DNA of 64,000 bases from Rhea pennata. Taxonomy: Eukaryota > Chordata > Aves > Rheiformes > Rheidae. This document shows, in pieces, positions 38,335 to 50,380 of the stretch. How positions within the stretch are numbered: the stretch's first letter is position 1; each line of letters opens with the position of its first letter. The position numbers and the translations under genes were made by a program. The notes beneath the pieces were generated by a model that had not been told where the DNA came from, ran no database searches, and saw only the letters and a program-made list of their open reading frames with translations. The DNA lies in contig NC_084664.1 in the NCBI RefSeq assembly GCF_028389875.1, forward strand, positions 114,397,466 to 114,461,465. Direction: 5' to 3'.

Positions 38335-39484
38335 TCATCTGTTCCCCACATAAAATGAAACAACTGAATGGTGCATTTTCAGCTCTCTCACCCCTTACCT
38401 GCCAACTTGCCTTGCAAGGAGGGATAACTGAGCTCATGAAGATCCTGTGGATTTTGAAGGATTTTCCTTGAGGAAGAGGCTCCAGAAGAGACTGAAAGAT
38501 CTGAGATTTTCTTCTTAGCTTTTGTCAAGATCATCAGGAACATACACATGGTTTTCATTCTAGAAAAATAATACAGTATATCGCCTGAAAATTTTCTGCA
38601 AAAATGTGATTTATGATTGCTGTCTGGACAGAGCTAAGCTCTATCTTATCCTCTACATCATTCAGAGCTACTCCTGCTGTTAGTGCAGGGTCTGGAGGGT
38701 GTTCTGAGGGCATTAAAGGTCCTGTTCAAGTCTGAACCTGGGATGGCACAGTCTCAGATTTAAAAGATCTCAAGACTCTCAAAGATTTTCTAAAAAAGAC
38801 TGCTGTCCCTCCTAGGATATCTTCATGTGTCTTCTTGCCCTTGGGGTGACCTCAGTGGCCCTCCAAAACACATGTGTCCTCTTGGGTTGGGGCAGAGTAG
38901 GAAAATGCATTCTGGGAGAAGTTTCAGGGGAGATGCCAGGGAAGAGCTCTAACAGTCCAAAGGATTTCTGAAAAGCAGGTTGTGCCTCAACGTGTAAGTC
39001 AATGCTAAAAGATACTTCCATCTCTATGCTTTGTACACCCTGTTTAGGAGAGGAAAAGCTCCCTCAGGTGCCACACGGGGCCTAGGGGACTCGGAAGATG
39101 AATTTTAAAGACTCGAGGTAGTAAAGATAGTAAAGGACTGAACTCAGAAGGAGTCCGACTTGTGCACCCATGCACCCATGTCTTTTGCACATTACTCAAA
39201 TGTAAACCCTAACACTAGTGAGATTTGCAGTGGGAACTGCACTTGATTTGAGATTGACAAAATATTGAGTGCCAGAAACTAGAGTTCTGAAGTTCTGGCT
39301 TACACATTTAATTTTGCTGGCAATTTGATGCAATGCTCAGTGTGGACTACTATGGACTGGTTGCTGTGAGATTCAGCTTGACACAGTAGCATGAAATATA
39401 GCAAAGGTGATGAAGTTATCTCTGCTCTTGTTTATTGCCTGAGTTCAGTTCCAGTGTTTATAAGACAAAGCACAGTATTCCCAT

Positions 39485-39487
<3 letters not shown>

Positions 39488-39519
<32 letters not shown>

Positions 39520-39525
39520 AGAGAT
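39488..39525. repeat. A29 homopolymer followed by (GA)n
   Basis: Twenty-nine adenines run from 39488 to 39516, followed by GAGAGAGA. No polyadenylation signal or retrocopied body was recognised upstream, so it is annotated as a simple repeat. Confidence 0.95.
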
Positions 39526-41490
39526 TTAATTCAGTAGTGCATATGAATAATACTTGAGAAGACAAGTACTGTTTGGTTTATTTAATATATTGCTCATTAG
39601 TGCACCACAATACAGACATTTTTTAAAAGACTGCAATCACCATGACAACCTGATAACATTTAGCCACATCATTTCCGAATATGATTATCCTTCTGAAAAA
39701 CTTTGCCTTTTTATGAAAACAGAGGGCAGTTTTCAAGTCTGTGCTCTGTTCCTAAGATAACCTGTTTATTCCCTCTCTGAAAAGCACTGTAATATAGTGG
39801 GAGAATGTAACGAAAAGTAAAAGAAAGACATAAGATGAAGAGGGAGACTTCTGCTAAAATTGTCATCCTGAGTTCAAAGAAAATCTTGCTGTCCTACACT
39901 ATAAAATCTATACAGTGGGAGTGATTTGCACATGTAGTTTGAATTGCAGGCCAGCATCTCCATCAAAGTTCCAAAATCCCATGATGGGAATCTGAGCCCA
40001 GCAGCAGTCAAGTAGACATCATTGCAGGACCGAAAGGATGTTGAGAATCAAGAACTCCGTTGACTTCGTGTTTCTTCAGTATCACAGGAAAGAAATCAGT
40101 TGCTAGAGTTAACCCATTGGATACTTCTGTTCAAGAGCATAGGCAGGACTATCAAGCCTCCATACTGATTTTTGGTTGAAATAGAGAGAATGACTTTGGG
40201 TGCTGGACAACAAGTCATGTGTGGGTGATGCAAATGTGTTGTTCTACTAGAAAAAGTAGAGGACACCTGATTTTTGTCCTCTGTGGCTGTAGTTCAGCCA
40301 TGGTGTGTGACATAATGCAGCAGATGCAAGTCAGCATCCAGCAGTTCCCTGTCCATATGAAGAGAATTCTTGTTCCCCTCTTTCCCTGACAACATTACCT
40401 ACTTTCTCATTCTCAGAAACAAACTACTTCAAGAGCACAGTAGCCTATGCCCGCTTGCAGCTAACATAGCTGACTGACGTTGCCTGATAAATAGGTTGAA
40501 TTTATTGGTAACCTCTGCTGTCTTACATTGATTTACTATCATCATCTCAGGCACTGCCAAATTATTATTTTATTGGGAAGGAAAATAGAGGTACCACAAA
40601 GTGACACTTATTCCTAAGGAGAATTTGGCAGGCAGCCGTGATAAGAAGGACTCAATGGCCTGAGTCTGATTCTCCCAGTGGGACTGCTACAGTGTGAGGA
40701 TTCCCTTACTAGGATACAGCAAGAAAAGAGCTACAGCCCCTCTTGGCTTGCGTTCTTGGCATCTCATTAGGTTAACACATTTTGAATTAGATGTTTACAA
40801 ACTCCAAATCTACAAAAACTTGCAATCACACGCAAAATTAGTTGTGATTTCTTGACAGAAATTATTGCAATTAGGCTGTCAATGACTAGCACTTCTGTTG
40901 CAGGCAAGACAACTGCCAGCAAAGTCATTGCTTAGGAATTCACACAAAGTGTGCAATGACTGCAGAAGTAAATTTGGTCTAGAAGTCTGAATTAATATTT
41001 AGGGGGAAAATCTAGCCTTTTTGTTGTCTAAATGTATATAGATAAAGGACCTAAAACCATGACTTGAATTCAGAGTGCTTTGGGAGTAGGAATTTGGCTT
41101 GATTTGTGAAGGTACAGGGCCAGTCTTCTTGAGTATATTTGACACTGAGGATTTGCACCACCATTTCTGACTTACCCTGGGCCACCCAGGGCAAAAAACA
41201 CACCCAGAGATTATTTTCATTACAGTTCTGGAATGATTCCCCTCAGAAGCCAGTTGGTAATGATGCAGCACTGAGTAGCTGCCCTGAACAGCTACCCAGC
41301 TTCATGCCTGTCCTGCTTCGTGGTTTTAAACAAGAATGTGTGGGACGTGGAGTCTTCATAAGGACTATTAATAACAGAGGTGATATATACTCAGCTTTCC
41401 CATTATTATACTGACTGCAAAACAACCCAGACAAGAGTGCAAACATGGAGAGGAAAACACACAAATGGTCCTGAGCAAGACAGTGTTGCT

Positions 41491-41509
41491 GGGGGGGGGG
41501 GGGGGGGGG
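41491..41509. repeat. G19 homopolymer
   Basis: Nineteen consecutive guanines, which is rare in vertebrate DNA and prone to slippage and sequencing error. The exact length in the source genome may differ from the assembly. Confidence 0.95.
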
Positions 41510-43281
41510 TCAGACTCAGAAGGCCTCCAGGAAGCCCAGCTTGAAAAGCCTAGATGTCTATCAGGCTTGGTGTGTGCTCTGCAGCATTGCAGGTGCGTTG
41601 TGGGCTGTGGCCATTGCCCCAGCACTGATCATTCCTGACATAGCAAAGCATACCATGCCTCAGAGCTGACTGCAAGGGCACCAGCTTCGTGTGGCAGAAA
41701 GAAAACACCTGCAAATAATGCTGTTATTTCTCTCAGTGGCTTGCTGGTCTTGGTCTCTGCTCCATGGAGAGAGCAAGAGAGTACAACCCTGCTCAGACAG
41801 GCCTTTAACTAAACACAGGGGTGCATACAGCATGGCTGTGGGCCATTTATGGCATTTGCAGACCTCCAGCCTTGGTATTATCTGGGGAAATACCAAGAAA
41901 AACTGGTGGATACCCACGTTTAGGGACTTTGGTGCACCTGTGATGGTTCTCACAGTGTGATCGAGCTGCCTGTCTGATATGAGCACGATTTAACCAAAAC
42001 AGTTTTTGTATTCACCAAAAACAGTGGCTGAGAGCAAGCAGTAAGCAATACCATGTCTGTGTTGTCCTCCCTCACGGCCTCTGGCAGTTTGCTGAGGTGA
42101 GAGTTTCTTCCTGGCACTGCACTGAGGTGGTGTTTGGGAATGTGTGATCTAAGGCAATGTAGCTTTGTGCCAGGCACCAGACTCCCACCTCTCAAAGGGA
42201 TGCTAAGCTCCACTTGGCCCTCTGCATGGTGGGAGTGGGAAAAAGGGCTGAAGTTTCTTATCTCTTATTTCATCATTTTATTGCAATATTGTGGCTGATT
42301 AAGTACTTGAGAATGACTCTTGGTGCAATTTTGGTTTTGCAAGCTCCTTAGGGACAGGTCCTTGAACCCTGGGTTGCTCCATTTCAGAATGAATAAAGGA
42401 GGCTATGTTAAAATGCCATTCAGGAATTACTATTATGAAAATCCTGTAAAATTATTCAAAATGCTCTCCCTGCCAATCCATAGGCCCTTAATGCTGCCAT
42501 GCTACCCTTTTTCTGTTTTTAAATGATAAAAATCATTTGCTCCTGGACTAAGAACTAAGATCTAGACCAGAATTACATTTCATAGCACAGTTATAAGCAC
42601 TCCTCAAGACAAGTGGTTCTAATGGAAACAAAAACAACTCTGTAATGGTAGCAGGTGCAAAATGAAGCAGTACATTAAAAATAGCCTGGCTACATTCTCC
42701 AGTGGCATGAGGTCTACATGCGTATCACTCCAAAATAAGCCATTTATCCTTTCTCCCTGTGGTTACAATGAGCCAACTCTGTGCTTTGTATCCTGGGGAT
42801 CTGCAGACATGGCTGTAAGAATTTAAGAAAAACTGCAGCCTATCAGCCAGGCTCTCCCTGTGCCTTCCTTTTAACATTTTGCAAACTATCAAAACCTTTT
42901 CCCTGGCTTCTCCCTACTGCAGACGAGGGAATGACTGCAAGAACCAAAGCATCTCTTCAGCCTCTCTTAAGTATGGACTTTATTTCTAAGAGTACGAGGT
43001 TAAATTAATTTAAGTTTTGCTAAGGAAGTATTTGGCTCTGGGACTGTTTATGTTGCAAGGTTTAGTGACCATGAGCCACCCTGAAGTTTTTAGAGATGAG
43101 CTGCTTCCTACGGAGAAAGCGTGTTTCTCCTTCAAATTGCCAGCATTTAGCAAGCAAAATCCAGCTTTCGTGCACTCCACCCTATTATCCAGCCTCTCTG
43201 GAACTCCTTTCTGCCATTTCTTTTCCAGGCCCAAACCTTTTCACTTCCTCCTAGTTTTTCTTTTCTTTAGGACTGCTTTTT

Positions 43282-43312
43282 GGTGTCATCTTGTGACATC
43301 ATATGACATCAT
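43282..43312. promoter_or_regulatory. Paired TGACATCAT motifs (CRE/AP-1-like)
   Basis: TGACATCAT occurs at 43294-43302 and again at 43304-43312, a spacing of exactly 10 bp (one helical turn). A related TGTCATC lies just upstream. The motif differs by one base from the CRE TGACGTCA. Binding by bZIP factors is inferred from motif similarity only. Confidence 0.35.
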
Positions 43313-43569
43313 GGGATATTTTTTCAGAATTTTTCTCCATGTTTGCATTTAGCAGTCACATGTTCAGTCAGACCAGCTGACTTGAAAGTGATGGTGGACC
43401 TAAAAGCTGCCATGATGCTAAAAACACAGAGCACAATCCTGGAGCCTCTAGATTCAGTGGGCAACTGCCCTGCTTCCCTCAAGCGCTTTTGTTTGCCCTA
43501 TTCTCTACTGAGAGCTCCTTCTGGTCTTGGTTCACAGCAAAGGTGTTCTGTTTCCTAACAAGTGAAAAC

Positions 43570-43710
43570 GTGTGAATCAAAGATTTGCATGCAAATTGAA
43601 ATCTTGCAAATAGTTCATTCTCATGCTAATCATTAGCCAAGGCCGAAGAATTAAGAGACTCAATTTAATCCTGTTAATATAAACAGCATTTGGAAGTCAA
43701 GGCATCGATT
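43570..43710. promoter_or_regulatory. Candidate enhancer with POU octamer and homeodomain palindromes
   Basis: A perfect 14-bp palindrome, ATTTGCATGCAAAT (43583-43596), contains two overlapping POU octamers (ATTTGCAT and ATGCAAAT). Downstream, GCTAATCATTAGC (43625-43637) is a palindrome of two TAAT homeodomain cores around a central C. A TAATCC (bicoid/OTX-type) site lies at 43666-43671. The block is complex and has no open frame or mobile element. This grammar is typical of neural or developmental enhancers, but no conservation could be tested. Confidence 0.4.
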
Positions 43711-46040
43711 ACTTATATTTTTTCCTTTTTCTCTTGATCAGTTCATCTCACCACACCTGTTGATCTCAGCAGACCAAAGCATTAGACCAAAAGAGAGACC
43801 CAGAGTAAACCAACAGAACTGAAGTCCTAGTATTTTCTGCAGGAAGAGAATTTGTCTGTAGGCTTCAGCCTTTCAACAAGCCATCTTTTGTCTCTGTTGC
43901 TTGGTACAAGGTCTGTCAAGCCATGGATTCAAAAGATGTGAATGAAGTTCATCTGCTGACAGCTGAACATTATTTTATCTAGATAAATGTTTTGTGGGGC
44001 ATTTCCCAACAGCTCCTGAGCTGCAGTCTGTGAGCCTGGAGAAATGAGGCCTTTGTATCACCCATAACAAAACAACTCTTCTAACGTAAATTAGATTTTC
44101 ACAGCTTAATGCAGTCATGTATGCAAACAGAGGTGACTTGCTGTCATGAAGACTCCCAAGAAAACGCAGCTCATCCTGGCGCTCTGAGAGGAGCTGATCC
44201 TGGACCTGTGGTGGATACAATGGAGAGAGGCACTGCCAGCCTGTGGATGAGCTGTTTTGCTCGTCCAGGGACCGACCATCCCAGACTGGCTGATGTCCAG
44301 GTCAGTGCGAGCAAGTGGAGTGAGATGAGGCGACATTTTGACCCGTTGTGGTTTACCCACAAACAGTAAATGCAGCTGATTTGCCTAAAATAGCAATAGC
44401 CTTTTGAAGGGTGGGCTTCCTAAACTATTGGAAAGAGCAGGTTTTACTTCAGGACTGAATACTAGGTTCTTATCTTTATTTTAAGCTAGAAGATTAGTCA
44501 GGAGGGAAGTAATTTTTTTAAAATTTGCATATTATCTTTTATTCAAGCACTTCTAGGAGGCCTACATGCCAAGCCCTGTGGGAAGGGCAGTGACTCTCCA
44601 GTAACTGACCCTCTCTTCTGCTCTTCTGCATAGGGCTCTTCTCCTCTGACAAATGGACTTTGACTGGTGAGCTCAGTATTTATTATATCTAACAAGCCAG
44701 AGAGAGAGAGAAAAAAAAAAAAGCTTTGCCAGCCCACTCGCTCTGTTGCAGGCTCTTACCTGATCTTACCTGCAGTATGTGCACTTCAAATGCTCAGAAT
44801 TTCAAAGTCCCCTAAATCTAAAATTTAATTCATACTGCCAATCTTAGCCATCAGCATTTGCAGCCTTCTGGGGACACGAGCAAATCAACCTGAGATACTG
44901 TCTGGCATCTGATTAGCCAAACATTATTGACAGACAGCTAACACAGTGTAGCCCTTCCCCAGGGCTGAAGGTTTCTTTAAGCTTGGAGGCCTTGCTCATA
45001 TTCCAAATCCATGCTCTGTTTATATTTTCTTTGTCCTGAACAAAAATTGGCCCCATTGTGTGGGAGCAACACTGGAAAAGAAAAACAAGAAACATCCACT
45101 GAGAGAAAATGGATATTGTGGGAGCTGAGGAAATGTACATACTTTGCTGATTCCATTTTCTGATGATGTCAGAGTCAAAGAATATCTTTAAAAAAAGAAA
45201 AAACCCTCAGCAAGTTGGAATCAAAAGCTCTGTTCATCACAGTCTCTTGTTAAAAGAAGAAATGTAAACAATATCCCTTGCCACCCCTACCCTCCCCCAA
45301 CCTCCCAGAAATTAAATCTGGCTCCATTTGGATAGACCCTCAGATGGAATCAAGGGTACGTCTCCAGGGAGAGAGGCGTTAATGTACCGGGGGGGGATAG
45401 AGGGGGGGGACAGGAAAATTTGATTGTGCTATGTGAAGCACAGGGATTCAAGCTGCTGCTTTTCATGGAGGCTGAAGAAGGGCGGCCTGACACTTTACAG
45501 ATTGGGTGTAATACACAGGAAATTTGTCCTTTCTGCCAGAGCAGTCTAGGGATAGGGCTACCCCCCCCAGCCACTTTGCTTGGCTGGTAAAAGCTCAGGA
45601 GAAAAGGGTTAAATAAATGTTTGTGATATGATAAGGTGCTTGTTTATTCAAGGGATGACAGATTATTGGCTCCCAAGGCAGGGTTGAAAAATAGTACAAA
45701 GGAGCTGGCGTTCCCTTCACTGATGTGATTTCCTCCTAAGGTTTTGCTCTTTGGTAGGAACAATATGCGCTGGGAATTAAGAGGGATGACTTTATTTCAG
45801 ACCAGAACAGACAGACTAAGAGCTGCTTTCTGGAATTGCTAACTCTGTTTTTGTGAGTTTTTTCTCCCTTTCTTTTTTTCCCCCCCTCTTTGCTGAACCT
45901 CTTCTTCCAAAGTCTTTGAAGAGTGGGTTATCTCCTGTCCGGCAGGAACACCCAGCATGGCAAGCTGACTAGAACATTTCAGATTAGGAGTTTGACCCCT
46001 TTAGACATAATCTTCTATTTTATCACCACTGCTCTAAAGC
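43711..46040. other. Noncoding stretch, no gene supported
   Basis: No coding exon is supported. It contains an (AG)n-A12 simple repeat at 44700-44722, a pair of minus-strand splice-donor matches at 44755-44772, and G-rich runs near 45390-45411. The frame at 44109-44369 overlaps others on the opposite strand and has no known domain. Confidence 0.55.
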
Positions 46041-46044
46041 TAGC

Positions 46045-46720
46045 TCCTGCTTCACCGCCGTCGGAGAGGAGCTCAGGTCCTAGCCAGGAGCTGCACATCA
46101 GCAAGTTGCAGCAGGCCGTTGCAGCCCTTGGAGAACCGGTTGCTGCCAAAGGGCTACATGTGCTTCCCGCAGGCTGAACTCTCCCCTCTCAGAGAGAGGC
46201 CTCCGTGTTCATCCCCGCGGGATCCCAGCTGCCACGAGAGCGAAGGGCGAGGGTGCGATTCCTCCCGCGCGGTTACATCCGATGGGCTGGACTTTGAGCA
46301 GGTCCTGACCGCTGCTTGGAGATGAAGATAGAAAAGGCGCCGCTTTGTGCTCTGTCTTTTACTGTCTTTTATTGCCCAGCCTATCTGCTGGCCTGATTCC
46401 TCCAGCCCCAGAATTATTCCCTGTCAGTGCCATCAGCGGGGGGAACGATTTCCTGTGCGGATAAGAGCGACGTTTCACGTTATTAGTACAAATGCACGTT
46501 GTCTGCTCGCAGTACGGCAAAAAAGCGAGGGGAGGATTTCTCACCAGCAAGAGACGTGCTTGACAGCTCGACTGCGGAGCCGGCGCTACCGCAGCCTGTC
46601 CAGGCGATGGAGATACGGCTCTGCCGACATCACGGGCCAGGCAGCGGCCCAGGAGCAGAGCTGCGGTGTTCAAGCGCATCCGTGCACTGTATGTGTTGCA
46701 GGAGAGCACGCTAGCGGTTG
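46045..46720. promoter_or_regulatory. CpG-enriched segment (weak CpG island)
   Basis: CpG is clearly more frequent here than in the surrounding 20 kb, especially at 46205-46290 and 46430-46640, though less dense than in the two islands on the left. Frames of 70-142 codons cross it on both strands because stops are depleted, and no protein family is recognisable. It may be an alternative promoter, an orphan CpG island or a CpG-rich enhancer. No splice-donor choice stands out. Confidence 0.4.
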
Positions 46721-49700
46721 CTCATGGGGAAAATCAGGCAGCAGTTCCCATGATCCTGGAGTAAATGACAGTTAAACCACACATTTGTTTTCAATGTTTG
46801 AATCTGGCACTGGATTCCTTTTTGAATGAAAACTATGCCAAACATCTTTTATAATTTTTTTCCTCAAGCAAATATGCGAGCAATCCAGCAGTGAAGTGCC
46901 AGAAACATTTGCTTTCCTTCCTAAGAAGTGGGGTATAGAAAAAAAAAACACTCATGCACACAACAAATTTTATTTAAAAGCATTCAGGGGCCAAGTTTCT
47001 TTAAGCACTGGTAGGACTAGGCTACTGAACTCTGCTCCAGTGTGTGTGCATCTACAAGGGGAGGAAGAATAAATACATATGTGTCGGGGGGTTACGCACA
47101 GAAAGACTTTCTTGCACTATCTATTCCTTTCAGATACTGCAGTGCTTTACAAATACATACAAAATCAAAATGGATTCAAACCAAGCTTACGACCAGAACT
47201 TGGCACTTGGCAGGAAACCACTAACCTATTTAGTGGGTAAACTCAGCAATAAACTACTGGAGCTGGCAGATCCCCGTGTGTTTTCAGTCCTGAAAAGGGC
47301 TGGTCTCAAGCAGCAAAGACACTGCCCCTAAAATCCCTAGAGCCATACGCCTTCACGGCAAACAAAGATCAAGCAAAAGCGGGGTGCAGACCGCTCTGGG
47401 AAGCGGATTAATGTTCAAAGACTGAGTCAAAGGAGAGAGGAGATAAGGCGAACAGCGTCATACCAAAGACAGCTATTAAACGTCGTGGTAATCTGCTGAG
47501 CCACGTCCAAACAGAGCGCGTTTTTGCACTGTTGGCCCTGAAAAACACAGGGGTAGGGGCTGGGGGAGAGGGGTGTCGGAAGGGCTGTCTAAGGGTTTGT
47601 TCCTCAGCATTTCTAGACACCCCAGAGGAGACATCCTTTCTCCTCTGCTCTGGTCCTGTTAGACCCATTGCTGTGGTACTTGAGCCCTCTGCCTTGAATG
47701 GGAACTAGCTGAACACTTGGAAAGCACATGCCGGTCCAGTGGTCCCACAAGTATGGAGAGATGGCTGCCACCTGGCACAAAGCAACAAGCCCCTTGCTCA
47801 AACCCAGTGCAGAGGGGGTCTGCTCTATTGCTTACAGCATTTAGTTACAAATGCTTATATATACTGGTGTGATTCTGCTTTGACCATCATATTCAGATAA
47901 CTTTTCTTAGTTAATACTGTTAATAACATCATAGGATAAGCACCTTGTCAGGTTTCTGCTCCAATACTATATTAGCTTATGTCTGGATCGTGTTTCTTAA
48001 TGCATCTTTGCTAGATTTTATGATCCAGTTATGTCTGTCTGTAAGGCATTTCAACATGCTTTCAGCCTCCCCCTGATTCTTTGCCTTCTCCTGGGCTGCC
48101 CCAACATTTACTGGGACTGGAAAGCCAGACCATCCTAAAGCCATATGCTGTGCTCACTCCCACGTCAATAAAAAGACATCAGTATAATTTTAACTGTAGG
48201 GGAGTTGTGCAGCTATTAACAGAAACCCTTCAAGATGCCTTGTCTGCCTGCACGGTTTTCATGGGCAGTTTACTCTCCAGCATGCAACTGGTCAGGAGCT
48301 TAGGAAGGAGCAGTGCCTGCATATCCCAGAATATCGTGTCACTGTCCTGCCCAGAAAAAGGACTCCGCGCTATTTCTTCAATATTGAGTTTCTTGAGCAG
48401 CTTAGAGCAGGTATTTCTATAGTCATCGTGAGCTGTCTCCAGTGCTCAACACCTGAATTGAGGTAATGATTCGTCAGGCTCGGGGCGCAGTCCTGTCAAA
48501 GTCAGGGGAGTTAAGTCGGTTCACGCCAGGCGCTGATCTGTTTTGAACAAACATTGTATAATATCCAATGCTGCAATGTGTCAGTACTGTCTGCCAATAG
48601 AAATATTCTTACTCATCTCCCTAAGCTACCCTTTATGTTTATCTACAAAAAATAGTAATTTTATTATGTGCACACACTCCTGCCCCTACCTATATGTACG
48701 TACTCTCCCAACCCAAAATGCAGCAGCTCAGGATGAAAATAATTTCTTGTGTACAGGAAGAAAAATAGTGCATCAATGGGATTGCATATTTTTAGTTCCA
48801 GCTTTTGTTTTCAGGATGATCTTTCAATTTGTGGGTCAGGTTAAGTCAAATATTTCCATGCAGTCTTTAACAGAGGAGGAGAACAGACACCCCTCTGGCT
48901 GCGAGGCTATTTCTCTTTTTAGACATGAAATTGGTCTCCAACCAAGACTGGTTAACAGGTTAACAGAAAGTCAGAGAAAGGTCTTGTAGGATGCAATATT
49001 TCTTCTCGAAGAGACTGTGTGGAACCAGAAGATAATGAGGTTACATTTTGAGGCTGCATCTTTGCAGACCATCAGACCATTTCACCATCAGTCAGAGGAC
49101 CATTTGCTGAGGTTGTTACCAAGGCTGTTACCATACAATGTTTAGATGGGATCCGAAACCAAAGGCTGGCTTGTTAAGTTTGCCCAGGTTACAGAAAGAG
49201 ATGGGTTGTAAACCTTGATAACTCAAGCACTTTCAAGGCATCAGTGCTGTTATGTGACATGAGACAGGCAAATAAAGGAGATCTTGCTCTAGTTAATCCC
49301 CACAATTCATCTCCAACCTTTATCCCTCAGGCCAATTCTCCCAGCCTCAAGCAGAGTTTCTCAATCTTCTTGCTCAAAAACCATACCACCAAGCAGCATA
49401 AATAACTAATATGCCCTGTCTATTGCTGCCAACCATGAGATACAGCTATTACTTTCTCTCTTTGCTGTGATCACTGTAATGGCTAATACACCCTCCTCCT
49501 TTTGCTTATTCTCCACCCCAAGGAATCACATGCTGAAAGCAATGATAATTTGGTTACTGATGCAGCTTTGCAACGATAGAGACCGTAACTGGTGCGACTT
49601 TGATTATGCTCTTTTGAGGATGAGGCAAGCGCTGCTGTTTACAGCATCCTCCTGCCATTGACAGTCATTTGACTTCCTGACATTGCCTCTGGGGTGATGC

Positions 49701-49870
49701 ACAACCTCCGCTTCCCCAGCAGCACTTGGTCCCAGGAGAGGTATAATTTTGCCCAGTGCAGGGGTAATTCCTTCAGTTATGGGGAAGCAATCGATCATTT
49801 ATGCAATCTGCTGCTTGCACAGTGCCACTAGGCTGGCCAGGAGCCCCCCAGACCCTCTCTATTCAGAGAG
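46721..49870. other. Noncoding stretch, no gene supported
   Basis: The longest frames, 48081-48422 (113 codons) and 48543-48989 (148 codons), both on the + strand, lack any known domain and any composition or splice context suggesting a gene. No repeats were recognised. Confidence 0.5.
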
Positions 49871-49879
49871 CTGCTGCCG

Positions 49880-50380
49880 GATATGCACTAAGTTGCATGA
49901 GAACTAATGATGCGGTAGCAGCCTCAACTTCTGGCATTTCCTGGCTTTTCTTAATCTTAACATCTCATTAGCCTTTATTTGCAGATGCATATCCTTGTTC
50001 TCTTCTGACACAGGCTGCTGTAAATCATTGCTGCCTTTGCTGAAATCAATAGAGTTGCCTCAGAAAGGGAAGGCCAACAGGCTTCCAGCCATTCTGCAAA
50101 GACAGCGGGACCACTGTGAGAGGCATTAGCTTAATCACCATGGTCTGACAGCAGTCCCAGCCTAATCGTTCCATCTCTAGAGGTTGAAACAAAGTCTACC
50201 TCCACATCCAAACTTTTCTCCAGTAATCTCAATCAAACTGAACTCACAGATCTTCTCAAACGTGCCTGTTGCTAGCTCTTACTTGGAAGAAGGGCCATCA
50301 TGTTGCATTTATTTGGAGCAATGAATCCACCCAGCAACTCAATAAATGAAAAAGGGTTTGGCAAACATGCCTTGAGCAAG
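49880..50380. promoter_or_regulatory. Possible conserved noncoding element
   Basis: Complex sequence without repeats. It holds several TAAT/ATTA cores, ATATGCACTAAG, GCATTAGCTTAATC and a CCTAATCG box. There is no open frame of note. It is called only on its appearance, with low confidence. Confidence 0.2.

Larger units (their letters stand above)
37066..43270. other. Noncoding stretch, no gene supported
   Basis: Unique, mostly AT-rich sequence with simple repeats annotated separately. Minus-strand donor-like sites occur near 38395 (CAG/GTAAGG) and 41164-41171 (CAGG/GTAAGT), but no matching acceptor gives a recognisable coding exon. Frames at 40999-41271, 41660-41986 and 41691-41960 show no known domain. 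Confidence 0.55.

Noticed and set aside
39488..39525. A29 run as the tail of a processed pseudogene
   Set aside because: No AATAAA lies closely upstream and no recognisable mRNA-derived body is present. It is treated as a simple repeat.
48543..48989. 148-codon + strand frame
   Set aside because: No recognisable domain or repeat, no promoter or splice context, and composition like its noncoding neighbours.
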